64,000 nt of DNA from Guillardia theta CCMP2712 (GCF_000315625.1 NW_005434652.1:426384-490383), one strand, 5' to 3'; positions 44,592 through 57,000 are shown, counted from the stretch's first letter. Notes: generated from the sequence alone by a model not told the origin. Made by a program: numbers and translations.

Positions 44592-47336
44592 ATGCTGCTG
44601 CAAGGAGATAAAATGCTCTTGACGAAGTTTATCATACTAAGCTTACATCTTTTGCTGATCTTGCAAGTATCAGAAGAGAATGCCGTGATGAAATCTGATT
44701 CCGACTACAAATCCCTTATGTTCCCAACAAAAACGCTCGAGAACTCTCAACCTTCATTTGGGATAAGAGAAAAATCAACCACGGCCGCGGACCAGTCTTT
44801 GAAACGGCAAAGGCCTGAGTATTCAGACAGCCATGATCAACATAGGGGGAAAAGATTGGGCCAGGGGACGCCAGTCCGCGTTGTCAAGAAGAGGCTTGGT
44901 ACATAACTCTTCCCCCTTGTCGCCCGATGATCCCTTGGCGAATTTCTTGCAGAGCGAGGATTTCGATCGAATAGGAGAAGTGACCTGAGAAATCGAAAAG
45001 TTCCAGCTGGTTGGGATATGTGCCGGTATACATCACCGATATGTTCTCAAGAGACTGATGTGCATCGCTGCTAGCAAATTTGGAGAGCCGGTTGGAGGTA
45101 GCAAGATGTTTTCAATGAAGGTAATTCGTTGTGATCCATTGCGGGATGGCCCCATACAGACTGCACGTGCGACAGGTCCCCCTTTGTGCAGACTACAGGA
45201 TGAATCCTGCGGACAAGTGCGACCGCAGCTGTTCTTTTTGTAGCGCTCGTGAGTTCGATGACGGCAGGTTCACCCCCGCGGATTGCCTTGAGATGCTGAG
45301 GGCTCAGAATCGGGATCTGGGACTAGTCGTGGATCTTACATTCAGTGATAGATATTATGACGGGTAAGTGGACATATGTCCAAGAACGAAGGATATTTCT
45401 GGCTGCTCTTCGCCTGCTTCCTTGAGCTGAAGTTTGACTTGTTGCAGGAGAGAGTTCTCTATGAGGGGGGTGGAGGTGATCAAAATCAGAGAGTGCGGCC
45501 ATGGGGTTATCCCAAATAGAAAGAATGTGGTTGCCTTCATGAATCTGGTGAAGGTATGAAAGAAAACTCCCGTGCAAGCGTATCTCAAACGTGTTTCCTA
45601 GGCATTCACAGCAAGAAAGCCGGACAAGTACATCGCCGTCCACTGCACTCATGGCCTGAATCGCTCAGGCTACTACATCGTGAGTTTCCTGATCGAGGTA
45701 AACGCCGTGAGCGACGAGTCTCTTGGTGAACTCAATCGAAGGTTTTGCACTTCACCCTCGAACAAGCCATGGCAGCATTCACGCAGGCATCACCGCCCGG
45801 GTTGTGGGACAATGAGTATATCCTTGCCCTGTACAAGCAGCACAACGCTGGAGTTCCCGTGAGTCTACCAGGGAATCCACCATGGCGAGCAAACAAGACC
45901 CATGCGCGGTCCAACTTTGGGGGGAAGATTCAAACACGCAAACAAGAATTTCTTGCTTCAAGCTCGGTGAAAAGAAGTCCTGTGCAAGTTGGTCAGCTTG
46001 CCAATATGACAAACGGTTTCTTCACGGGTAAATTGTAGATTGAAGAGTCAGACTGTTCCGTTTGACCTATTTCTCCAACAGCAAGAGAAAAAGCATTTCC
46101 ACCAAGAAGCGTGGTGATCCTAAGAGGACTGCCGGGGAGCGGCAAAAGTACTATGGCATCGAAACTTGCAGTCAGGAGGGCCCCGAACAGGACATCTACC
46201 AAGGGAGGCGCTTCAATGCAGAGGGAAGGGAGCGATTCGAAGGTGGTGTGTTCCTCAGATCATTTCTTCTACGTCGATGGAAATTACTCCTTCGACTTGG
46301 CCCGCATCGGGGAAGCGCATCAGGTGCGTTTGCCCGACGTAACTTCTCCCACCTGATGTCAAACGTGTCCCACCCCAACAGAAGTGCATGCAAGCCTTCA
46401 TCCTGGCTGTTCAGAGCGAGGTGGACCTGATCGTCGTAGACAACACGCACAGGTACCTAACGTGCTGCACCGTCGATTGTGGCTCAGCGCGGAGGTTTCC
46501 AGTTGCCTCTGGGAGTATGAGAATTACAAGCTGCTGGCTCAAGGGTACGGGTACCAAGTGGAGGTTGACCGGCCTCGTGATGTGCCACGTCACTTTCTTG
46601 TTCTGAACGCTGCCCAAGGTGATTGAGCTCGTCTGCCCTGACCTAGACTCCGCGAGGATGTTCTGCTCCCGTAGCAGGCACGATGTCCCTTGGACCGTCG
46701 CACACAGGCAGGAGCTCTTGCAGCCTGCTTGAGAGCATGCTGTTGACTTGCTCCCGGACAGGATGTGGCAGAGATGGGAGCCTGACCCAGCGGCCAAGTA
46801 CATCTACCCAGAAGCGACAGAACAGCAGACGCAGAAAGAGCGCGTCCCTCACGAGGGAAGGGAAAGGAGAGAGTGTCCGAGTGGAGTCAACCCAGCTGGG
46901 AAGCAGGTGGGAGGTGACGTTGGGACGAATAATTCGAAGGAGGAAAGGGTGTGGCCCCGAAGGGGGTCGGGCGGGCCCGATGAAAGCATATTGCGTGCCT
47001 TCCCTTCTTTATTCCAGCCCTCCAATCGGTCGCGCATTCTCGCGCCCGGATGTCGACGCCTCCCCTCCAACAGCAGCAGCGACAGGCAGGGGAAGAGCAA
47101 CATCACCCTGGTCTTGAAGCAGGCTCATGTTCTACGATGGGTCACCGGCCTGGTCGCCAAACGGCATGTAAGAGCCGCAGCTTCTTTACGTTGTTGCCCT
47201 CCAGTTTGATCATCTCTACAGGAGGGCTCCAAGCGCTTCAGGCAGGTCATCCAGAATGGCCTCAGGACCTCTCGCTCGGTCAACGCGGGGGTTCAACTTA
47301 CTCAATCGTCGGGCGGGGAAGTGCAGACGAAATAGT
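44592..47336 (+). CDS. RNA 5'-triphosphatase-type phosphatase fused to a P-loop (poly)nucleotide kinase
   Basis: The first exon (ATG 44592) encodes MLLTKFIILSLHLLLILQVS, a signal-peptide-like helix, then a basic Ser/Thr region ending VRVVKKRL. Short introns join it to RNRKVPAGWDMC, FGEPVGGSKMFSMK (49-nt intron between) and VPLCADYRMNPADK. Next come DLGLVVDLTFSDRYYDG, GVEVIKIRECGHGVIPN and the Cys-phosphatase loop VHCTHGLNRSGYYI (HCxxGxxRS), as in the metazoan/plant mRNA-capping triphosphatase. The frame continues into a kinase like N4BP2/polynucleotide kinase: RSVVILRGLPGSGKSTMASK (Walker A), VVCSSDHFFYVDGNYSFDLA, VDLIVVDNTHR, WEYENYKLLAQGYGYQVEV. It ends EVQTK, stop 47334. No guanylyltransferase motif was seen. 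In a cryptophyte, a signal peptide plus basic region would suggest the periplastid/nucleomorph space; that is inference, and an internal Met would give a cytosolic form. Confidence 0.75.
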
Positions 47337-47339
47337 TGA

Positions 47340-48743
47340 AGTGGCTCAGCAGGCTTTTCAAGTACTATAAATGATGTTTTAATGTTCCGTTCAACATCAA
47401 CCTGACAGCCATAAAGGTAAACGGCGTAGCAAAAAAATGCCAGGATTGAGGTGTACCGTGTCATGCCCAACCGTTGAACTGCCGGGCGCCCCGGGTCGAT
47501 TCGAGTCTCCTCATCATCAGTGTCCTCGTACTGATTTTTAACCTAACTTTGAGGAAAGCCTGACTCGCCTATGCAACAGTGTCACCTGCAGTGTCACCTC
47601 GTCCTGAATTTCCTGCTGCCCGGCGGGCCCCGGGCAGCCGGCGGGCCTCTGCCACCCGGCCGGGCGGCCGGGCCGGGCGCCAGTTTTGCCGGCGGTTACA
47701 GAGCAGAGGACTCGGTCAGTTTCGGTATAACTGCTGCATCGGAATTTTTAGATGTTTTTTTTTTCCGAACTTGACCCCGCCCCCAGTTTCACACCCCCTC
47801 TTTTTACAGTGTCTGGAGGGGTCTGGGCGTGGGTACTAGAAAGATACCAGGATGAACTTTACAAGAGGGGTGGGTCCAAGAAAGGGAGAAATGGGGGTGG
47901 GGTGATAACAGGGTCCATTTTTTTCAAAGTCTGTCAAGTCTCTGGATATGGGAAGGGTGGGGGTGTGTGAAGTCCTGGAATTTGAGGGGTACTCTCAGGT
48001 CAGAGGGGTGGGTGAGCAAAACGTTCATTTTGACACGGGGTGGGGTAACAGATCGGATTGAGGGCGGAATTGGACTTTGTGACACGGGTCTTAATACGTT
48101 ACATGGGGGTGGGGGTGACTTTGGTCAGTCAACAGGAGGGGTACTAAATGGGTAATAGCCGGGTACTTGTCAACATATTGCAGTTGATGCGCAGTAAATG
48201 AATGTTGGGGGTAGGGTCACTCGCGGTACAGGGGGTGGGGTGAGAGCTACACCTTTGACTACTTGAACTTTCATGCTAGCTTGTCTCTGCTGCGTATGCA
48301 GTTGCGGGATATGACGCTTTTCAGAAGCCTGTAGCGTGCCCATACCCCTCTCCTTCTTACACTTTCATCTCCACTTCCATTGCTCTCCCTTCCACTGAGT
48401 CCTCCCTGGCTCCTCCACCCGTTACATCATGACTAGTGTCTGCCAAAGCGCTCCCGGTACCGTTGTTGAACGGTCCTTTCCTTCCATGCTAGAATTTGTA
48501 GCATCGCATAGATCACGCTGCAATAAGTCAATAGAATATCAACACTGAGCACTGAGCAAGCCGAATGAAGGAACAGTACTGCGATACAGTCCCTGCCTCA
48601 TACCTTTGAAATGCTTTCGAGTTCAAAGACAACTCATGCCCTGTTTTTGTGCGAATGCTGACTTGCTGACTGGACGTTCTAAAACGCACTGATTGTAAAG
48701 CGCAGCAAGGTGCTGGTTAGCTGATGAGGACTTGATCGGGGTC
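47340..48743. other. Gene-free interval: GC island plus G-run stretch
   Basis: A GGCC/CCCGGG island lies at about 47605-47695. From 47790 to 48250 the plus strand is rich in GGGGTGGG, GGGGGTGGGG and AGGGGTA words with 30-50 nt spacers, like 19460-19850. About 48300-48740 is ordinary sequence and probably contains the promoter of the channel gene. Confidence 0.55.
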
Positions 48744-51700
48744 ATGGAGCATGATGATGGGAATTCAAACAATCAAGTGGCGAGACAGCTTCTGTCGAAG
48801 AAGAAAGGGAATCGTAGATGGAAGAGTGAGGAGCTCGTGTACGACAATGACGAAGGGCGCTATGTGCAAGCGGCAAAAGCTATTTCCAAGACTGAAAAGG
48901 TAACAGTTGATTTTAAGAGGGCTCAACGACTGAGAAATTGACAGTTCCGAAAATTTTGTATAAGGAAGGTTCATCGCTTGCAGTACAACTTGCAGGTGTC
49001 TCATCTGCTGATGATGGCAAGTGCTGATTTGGCATGATCTGATTTCAAACTTGCTAGATATGGGTTTCTGTTGTCGCGTCCGCCAGCATTTTCTGCTCTT
49101 GTCTGGTAGCCGAAATGTGCGGAATATCCGCAATCGGCCCGGTGAAGTCTTTGAGTTGCAACCTTGCCCTGCTGATTTATGCCAATCATCTTCTGCAGGA
49201 GGACCAACGATGTGATTCGAGTGTAAATCCCCTCAAGTACGTCTGCACGTTCTTCTCAGTGATACTGTCAGTGCAAGTCCTCAAGTTTTATTCATGGTAC
49301 GGCTCTATTTTCTCGTGCAGCTGAGTTTTGTTTCTCAATCGTGATCCAGGCAAAGTGAAATCCATCACTTGCACAGCAATGAATGGAATCAGCCATTCCA
49401 GGGTTTTCTCAAAAATTTGAAGTACTATTGGAAGGGAGTTCTGACGGAATTGTTAATTTGTGGTGTTCATACCTTCCCTGGAGTTTCATTCGTCATGAAA
49501 GTTTCTGCTTATACGTTTGGAATTGGTCCTAGCAACGTGGAATTTCGATTTGAAAGTTTCATGGCAATCTTCTCGTTTCTGAAAATCTATCTTCTTTGGA
49601 GAATGTTCCGCATGTGGTGGTAAGGTTTCTTGTTGGGAGCGAGGGAAGGGAATGAAACTTTTGTTCAGTTTCTCTCATTACCTGTCCGAGTCGTTCTTAA
49701 ACTACATGGAAAACCCAGCGATCGACATGCGCGCCACTGATTTGCCAATGAATGCGAGAATGGCGTTGAAGGTTCACGTCATTTCTCTCTTCCTTTCCTG
49801 ACAGGAATGTCGTTCAGTTGGCGTTGCACCAATTTCCCCTCGTGACCATGTTCAGGTAGGATGGTCGTCTTGGAACGACCGAAGTTGTGATTCCTTGAAC
49901 AGCTTTATCACCGTGTTCCTCTTCGTTTCCAGCTACCTGATGCGATTGTCGGAAGGTGCTGAACAAGTTTCGGAAAAGATTCCATGAGTTACAGGTCGCA
50001 GGTCCCTTCAACAAGGATCAAGCTTTTTCTTTCCTCAACCCAATGTGGCTGGTCACGGTCACCATATCAACAACTGGTATACTGAGACGAGACTCAGCAA
50101 ATCCGCTCATCGTCTGTCGTCAGGGTATGGCGATATCGCTCCTGTGAGCTATCTTGGGCGTGCTATCGTCGTAGGAGTGATGATCATCGGAACCTTGTAC
50201 ATATCAGCTGTTACAGCAACTTTTGGGGAACATCTTTCCTTCACAAACATCGAGCAAGAGCTCATGCACAAGGTGGACACGAGGGGGAAGCTGTAGCGTA
50301 CGTTCACTGTGTCGTTGGCAGGTTGAGAACGAGCAGTGGCAGTATCGGCTCGCCGAGGCTGCTGCTAGCGTTCTTCAGGTAGTCGTGCAGGCATGCAGCC
50401 CGACCTTGCTCATGAGTCTTCTGGCAGGCAGCATTTCGGAGGAGAAAAGATGACAAGAAGTTAGCGAGCCAGCGCTTCAAGAAGGTACTTGACCCCTCCA
50501 CGTCTTTCTGCCCCTGACATGTCCAAGATGAGAGACGAGTACGCAGCGTGGTGCAAAGACAACCCGGACGTGGAGAAGCTTGACAAGCCGTTGTTCATCG
50601 CCGAGAAGATCGAGACACCCAAGAAGGAGGTAGCAGCCTCTGCCGTCTCCTCTGTCTACGGGAGCTGAAACCAGTTTCGTCTTGTCTGTCCCAGTTGTTA
50701 AGAGTGAACTCTGGGGATTTGAAATCTGTGAGGAAAATTTCTTGCCTCCCGTGCTGGTCCTGACAGGGGCTCTGCAGCTCCAAGATGGGCTAAAAGACAT
50801 GGAGAGAGTTTTTCTGACAGAAATCCACAAGGTGAGCAGGTCAGCCTGTTTGCAAGGCATCTTACAAGAGCACAGATCGTCAATATCGTCTCTGAGAATC
50901 GAGTATCCCAGGGCTCAGTTGAGAACTTTGCGATGAGGCACTCCCAGTCCTCTACCGAGTTCGTGGCACGCAACGCCAGGGCGTACCTCTCCGACTCGAA
51001 CACAGAGTTTAACAGGTCCGAGATGCTCTCGGACAACGAAGAGCCCTTGTTCGATGACAGTATCTTCTTCACCAAGATGGAGACGGTACTTGATGTTTGC
51101 AACGACGTGAATCGTTCGTGTCTCATTGCTTTCATGCCGTACTTCCCTTGAGCCAGCTTGTCGCCACTCCACTCTCCTTCTCTTCTCTATACCGTCCTCT
51201 GACTGCAACGATAGAAAATCAGCAAGATCCTGGCCTACACCAGCGACGTCGCCAACAACCGAAACCTGAGGAAATTCATCGATGCCTTGAAGCGGCATGG
51301 AAAACAAGACGTTCAGGTTGGCGATCTTCTTGGCCCTCATTTCCCTCTGACGAGGCTGCTCAGAGCAAGCGAGACATCCTGGTCAACAGCCTGGCGATGC
51401 TCGACCTCGTCAGCGTGCTCGTGCGACGGGCAGACGCGCAGAAGTAGGAGGAGGCGCGTGAGGGCAACCCTGACGTTGCTGGTCATGTGCAGGAGGAAGC
51501 TGAAGGAGCAAACGCTCATCATCGAGGCCCTCCGCGATGACTTTGAGTCCTTCGCTTCTCCCCGAGGGTCATCGAACAAGCCAGTGGAGGACAAGAGATC
51601 GAAGAGCCTCACGCTGGAAGTTCCTCACAAGCAGGCAACTCGCTTCTTTGCTCGCTGTGATGGTGTGATAACCCGACTGGACAGAAAATGGAGGAGTTCA

Positions 51701-52041
51701 AACAGAACAGTCTCTACACCACATGGTCGGAGGCCATAGCTGAGAAGGACAAAGCGGACAGGCTCGCGAAAGATCTTTCGCAGTCAAGAGTGACGAGGTT
51801 GTTCTTCAGCTGCTTCTACAACACCCTCTCATCGTACTATGGCAGGGCGAGGCGGAGTGAAGACCTATCGATGTACCAGAATTCTGGCAGGCTCAAGGAT
51901 ATGATGACAAGACCCGACAGCTACAAGAAGAAGCAGCCTGTCAGCGTCAACGCCGAACTTTGCATGGCCAGGTCCGTCCCTGAGAAGCTTTCGCCCCTGA
52001 TCCTGCCTCCACAGCGAGTTCAAGAAGACTACTTCCTCTGA
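48744..52041 (+). CDS. Six-helix potassium channel, SK-like, with long cytosolic tail
   Basis: The ATG at 48744 opens MEHDDGNSNNQVARQLLSKK. Membrane helices follow over several exons: IWVSVVASASIFCSCLVAEM, YVCTFFSVILSVQVLKFYS, LTELLICGVHTFPGV and a weakly charged S4-like LKIYLLWRMFRMWW. Next are FITVFLFVSSYLMRLSEG and the pore MWLVTVTISTTG joined across an intron to YGDIAPVSYLG, giving the TTGYGD selectivity filter, then the last helix IVVGVMIIGTLYISAVTATF. Order and spacing fit small-conductance calcium-activated (SK) channels, where HTFPG-like and S4-poor sequence is usual. A cytosolic tail of about 400 residues, helical and charged, ends QRVQEDYFL at 52039-52041. No calmodulin-binding domain could be confirmed, so ligand gating is open. 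Exon joins between 50300 and 51500 are approximate. Confidence 0.8.
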
Positions 52042-52108
52042 AAGTCGCCGCTCGACCTCCCGCGAGAGTGGCAAGGAAGGGATTCAAGTTTGAACGGAAG
52101 CCACTCCC

Positions 52109-53251
52109 TCACTTGCGAGTCCCGAACAGCCCGAGGCCCGCCAGAGCTCCGCACAGAGCGTTGTCAACCTGCAGCAGGTGTGAGAGGGGTAGGTCCGATC
52201 CTCCTACCATCACCAGGCCGGGGACAGCGAGAGGGTTCCCGAGGAAGGCGGTGGCATCCCAGACGGCAGTGCAGAGGATCACTCCTGTAGCAGCCTTGGC
52301 GCTCGTCCTGCCGCATCCTCGTCATCGTCGCCGTCCTAGGGACACCCTCCGAGTCAACCTGGCGAATTCTGCGAACCTCTTGTGCTTGTGCTCTTGGATC
52401 ACCCAGTCTCCCGCTTCTTCGCCTATTAGCCCCTCATCACCCTACTTAACAAGCAAACTGTAAACTTGCCTTGAATCTCCTCCTCCCCTTGCTCGCTGGC
52501 AGCACATGCTGCTTCCCGCACATCCCCCGCCTGCAGCTACAAGTCATCGCCAGTCAGGGGCAGGACGCTATCCTGTACATTGTCACTCCTCTCTTTCAAG
52601 GTTGAAGACCTCTCGAGCAGATCGACGAGCTCTGACTTCTCCACGATCCCGTAGGTGCTGATTCCTTGGAGGTGAAGGATCCGCAAGATCTCACTTGTCT
52701 TCATCGTCCTCCCCTCCCACTTGCCATCCCTGGCCTCAACAGCATCCGGCACCTCCTGCAGTAGTTGAGATCAGCAAACGTGACTTTAGCCTTCCTTGCC
52801 CAACCTTGAAGGGCAACCTGTTGGCCTCCTCCCTAACGGCCTGACCGACGGCGAGCTTGACTGGTGCGTCCTCCACCGCCCCTGCTGAGCTCAAAACTCA
52901 TCCCCTTGGGAGCGCGTAGGAGGACTAAGGGATACCTTGCCGCTGCGTCTGATGCATCCTTTGAAACGCTTCCTTCTCCCTCTCGAACTCCTCCCTCTCC
53001 ATCCTCAAGACCTCTGCATGCTCCGACAGCGAGGCATTCAGCTCGTCCAGCCTTCTCAGCGCCGCCTTGTACTTCTCCTCCAGGGCCGAATGGATCGCAA
53101 CGCACCTCTGGTCTTCACTGGGCATAATGAGGAAGAGCACGTTTGTGAAGAGAGACGTGAAGGCAAGGGACACCAGCAGCCGCTGCCATGTCCACTTGCT
53201 GAGAAGCATCCGCCCGCTCCTGCTCGACCCGCTCCCCCGGTTGGATTGCAT
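52109..53251 (-). CDS. Membrane-anchored coiled-coil protein with SAP-like helix pair
   Basis: The start ATG at 53251 gives MQSNRGSGSSRSGRMLLSK, then one membrane segment (LLVSLAFTSLFTNVLFLIM) and a coiled coil (EEKYKAALRRLDELNASLSE). Short introns lead to GAVEDAPVKLAVGQAVREE and a SAP/ARMET-like helix pair, MKTSEILRILHLQGI and GIVEKSELVDLLE. Frame continuity then requires introns of 48, 47, 51 and 45 nt to reach AGDVREAACAASE, GEEAGDWVIQEHKHKRFAEF, TGVILCTAVWDATAFLGNPL and the terminal GLGLFGTRK, stop 52109. The 47-nt intron begins GC rather than GT. If it were not spliced, the protein would end at 52537 with TGDDL. The function is unknown; the C-terminal hydrophobic stretch could be a second membrane helix. 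It converges on the channel gene, 67 bp away. Confidence 0.6.
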
Positions 53252-53339
53252 CGTCACTTCTCCTCCTCCCCTCCTCCTTGCTGCCTCCTTCGCCTCTGAC
53301 ACCGCAGTGTCCTCTCGCCTGTCACCTCATATCCATTCT

Positions 53340-53384
53340 CTCTCCTCTCCTCTCCTCTCCTCTCCTCTCCTCTCCTCTCCTCTC
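53340..53384. repeat. CTCCT pentanucleotide repeat
   Basis: About nine TCTCC units just upstream of the SAP-like gene start; reverse complement of the unit at 38192-38320. Confidence 0.9.
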
Positions 53385-53697
53385 CCCCCGCTCTTCGACT
53401 TCAGAGTTTGCCTTGCTGCTTTCGGGAGATTTTCCCCTGATTTCGTCTTTCTTTTTTTGTTTTCTTTCTTTTTCTTTGTTTCTTTTTTTTTAAATCCCAA
53501 ATTGTGTCCCTCAACCCGCCTTATCTCGCAGTGCTGCCCTCGTACCTTTGCTATTGGATGACTAATTAATTTGGTTATAATTATTTGTGCCTTTTCGTAT
53601 CCTCCTTTGCGTACACTGAGGCGGACTTGTGCCAGACGCCAAATGCAGTGACACAATCGGGGCGCGCGGCCATGGTAGCTCACCTTCGCGATATATC

Positions 53698-53790
53698 CTG
53701 CTCCTGCTCCTCCTGCTCCTCCTGCTCCACCTGCTCCTCCTGCTCCTCCTGCTCCTCCTGCTCCTCCTGCTCCTCCTGCTGCTCCTCCCC
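53698..53790. repeat. CTCCTG hexamer-type repeat
   Basis: Repeats of CTCCTGCTC upstream of the WDR17 start, in the divergent interval 53252-54063. No gene otherwise in that interval, which also has a T-rich stretch near 53445-53490. Confidence 0.88.
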
Positions 53791-54063
53791 CTCTCACGAC
53801 TCCTTGCTTCCCGTCTTCTTGCAGACACCACCACGTGTCTTGTCTCAGCATTTCTCGATTCCACAAACCCCCACGTCGCACTATATGGACCTGAATCGCA
53901 ATGTTCTCATCTCCTGCCCGTTACCACTGACATTGACTCCATGATTCTCATCAACCTTGCAATCAGTACTCTACTTCTACTTGTCACGCCTTGTCTCATC
54001 TATCCATCTGCAGACTTCCGAGTTGTTTTTCGCATTGAGTCTTTCGTTTTTCAGAGACAATGC

Positions 54064-57000
54064 ATGCTCATACCGGCAGGAAACCACAAGAACTACACAG
54101 GAGCAGCAACCAATGGAACCAAGGTTCGTGTCCTCTCCCTCTCTACCGTGCTGCCATCGAGTGACTATTCACCTCACTCAGTGGATAGCGTGGTGTTCCA
54201 ACCTTGCGATCTACGTAGCCGCGATCGATTCATGGCAGATCAAGCACATCATTGCGCATTACTTGAATGCGATCACCTCCTTCGAGTTCAGTCCCAACGC
54301 CGAGGACCTGCTCGTTTGTACCTCCCTTGACAACGTAGTGACGATCTGGAACGTGTCTACGGAGGAGGGCCTGTATTCATTGAAGCTCGACAGCGCTCCG
54401 CTGCAAGCCCAGTGGTGCAAGACTGAGCCTGACAAGATCTCCATCTACACAGAAAACGGGATCCTCAGGATATGGAACTTCATGGACGATGTTGTACATG
54501 TGTACAAAGATGTGAACCACAGCTCTGTAAACGTGCTTCGGTGGAGCAGCAATGTGCTAGGGGCGGCTCTGGTGTTGGCGGCAGGGCATGCAGACTCGAG
54601 CATCTCCTTTGTGGATGTGACGCAGAAGCGAGTGAAAAGGTTGAAGTGCCAGGACAAGAGCAACGGGGGCCACGAAGGGGGAGTAAACGACTTCAAGTGG
54701 GATCCACTGTCAACCTCCTATGGCATCGCCGCGTTTGGGTCAGGAACGCTGTCCCTCATCGACTATGAGAAGATGGAGCAGATCAAGACCTTTGAGAAGT
54801 CGCCAGGAGGTATCAAGTGCGTCGAATGGAACAAAAGCTCCCCGGGAACGTTCTTCACAGTCTCTGGTACACATGCTTCAATGCGCATGTGGAACGTCTC
54901 GCAGCACGTTCCCCTGCAGATCTTCAAGCTCGGGTACTACGGCTTCAGAAGCATCAGCATGCTCCCCAACGGTTCTCAGCTGCTTGTGGGAGGAGCAGAG
55001 GGGGACGTGGGGGTTTTCGACGTGAGCAAGAAGAAATGGGTTCATCAATTTGAAGTCGGTCACTCGGAGACGATTTTCGCCTGTGAGTTTGCACCCAATA
55101 ACAAGAATATCCTCGCGACAGGATCGTTCGACGGAGTGATCAAGCTCTGGGATGTCACGACGTTCCGCTGCATAGCGACGATGAAGCCGCAGGGGGGGGG
55201 AACGCTGGGGATCATCTACTCCCTGGCCTGGTCGTCCCTTCCGGACGATCATCGGATCGCCTGCTCAACCTCTCAAGGATATGTCCACATCTTCGAGACC
55301 GAGGGGAAGAGCAAGGGCGCGCTGGTCCTGCAGAGGAAGAATCACAAGGGGCTAGTGTACTGCGTGGGATGGAGCCCCCACCGGGACCTCTTAGCCTCGG
55401 GAGGAGAAGATGGATACTGCGTGCTATACCACCCCCAGCCTGACGAGTCTGCGTCGCCGAGCTGGATGGGGAAGGGACTGAAGGAACCAGTTGTCAAGAT
55501 CCATCACCCCGGCGCCATCTTCGGCTGCGACTTCAGCACGCTCCATCCCCACTGCTATCCACCACATGCCTGGACTGGGGGGTTCGGCTCTTCGACGTCC
55601 AAGACCCCGCGAACTACCAGAAGCTCAAGGAGTTCCGCCACCACTCAGCCAAGGCCTTCAGCGTCAAGTTCAGCCCCCTCGTCCCCGGCCTGCTCGCCTC
55701 AAGCTCGGACGACTGCAGAGTTGCGGTGTGGAGAGTGGAGGAGGAGAAGAAGGTGGTTGTTCTCGAGGGCCACACGAACAAGACCCGCGCCCTCTCCTGG
55801 CACTATGAGATCCCCTTCATCCTCCTCTCCGGCAGCTGGGACGGATGCATCCGCGTGTGGGACATCCGAGGGTCGGGCTCGTGCCTGCTCGTGGTCATGG
55901 ACCACCATGCTGACGTGTACGGGTTGAGCTCGCACCCTGAGCGGCCCTTCCTCTTCGCGTCCTCCTCCCGGGACACTACCCTCCGCTTCTGGTCAGCAGA
56001 GCAGCTCACACCCAGCATCCACCTCCGCGCCGTCGTCTCCAACGACTGGCGGGGGGATGGGATCGCCGGCCCGTTGCCGGCCAATCTTGAAGAGCAGGAC
56101 GCTACGTGTCTGTGTGGGTCAGGAGCCGCAAAGCTGGCGGAGCAGCTGGGGGCGTGCAAGTCTGACCTGGAGCGGTGGGCGTTGAAGTGCTCCTTTCTCC
56201 TCTTCCCCGACGGCGTCCAAGAGCTCTTCTGCATCATGGACAACAGCGAGTCGAGAGTTCCCCTCCTCGTCGACAACAGAGTCATGCATGCCAAGAGCAT
56301 CTTGCCGTGGCTGCTGAGGAAGGCGCAGGAGCTGGAGCAGGCGCGCGGAGGGTTCGCAGGCATAGGAAGGATGACACGTAACGAAGCAATGGTGAAGGCA
56401 GCGAACATTTACGCGAGGATCGGGTACATGCGGCAGTACTGCGACCTGATGGTGGAAGCTGGTGAGATCGAAAAGGCGCTGCTGGTTGCTCCTGCCGTCT
56501 CCCTCTCCTACTGGCAGGACCTTGCCAGGAAGTATGCCGGGATGATGGCGGAGCGTCAGGAGGCTGACTGTGTTCCCCTCCTTGTCGCCAGCGGACAACA
56601 CGGGAAGGCTGCGGAGTTTCTCGTTTCACACGCTGAGGATCTGGACTCCGCGCTGGCCATCGCACAGGCAAACTGCGAGCACGGGTACGAGCGGATAGCA
56701 AGAGCGATCCATGCAAGCTCGGGTCAGGAGGAGCAGGAGACTGGCAAGGCCCTTCCCACGCAGGAATCTGCAGAGGAGAGGCTTGAGATGCGGAGAGAGA
56801 CTGTGAAGAGCATGAAGATGAGGTGGGTTTGAAGAGCCTTCCTGTGCTGTATGGTGTTGACACGCGCCGTCCCCTCTAGGTACAAGTCCCAGGGTCAACC
56901 CGTCCTTGCAGCATGCGTGCATCTAGCGGTGACAACTCTTGTGCTCCTTGCTTGCATCCTGTTGACCCCTCCCTGCAGATCGGAGAGGACGAGGAGGCGC

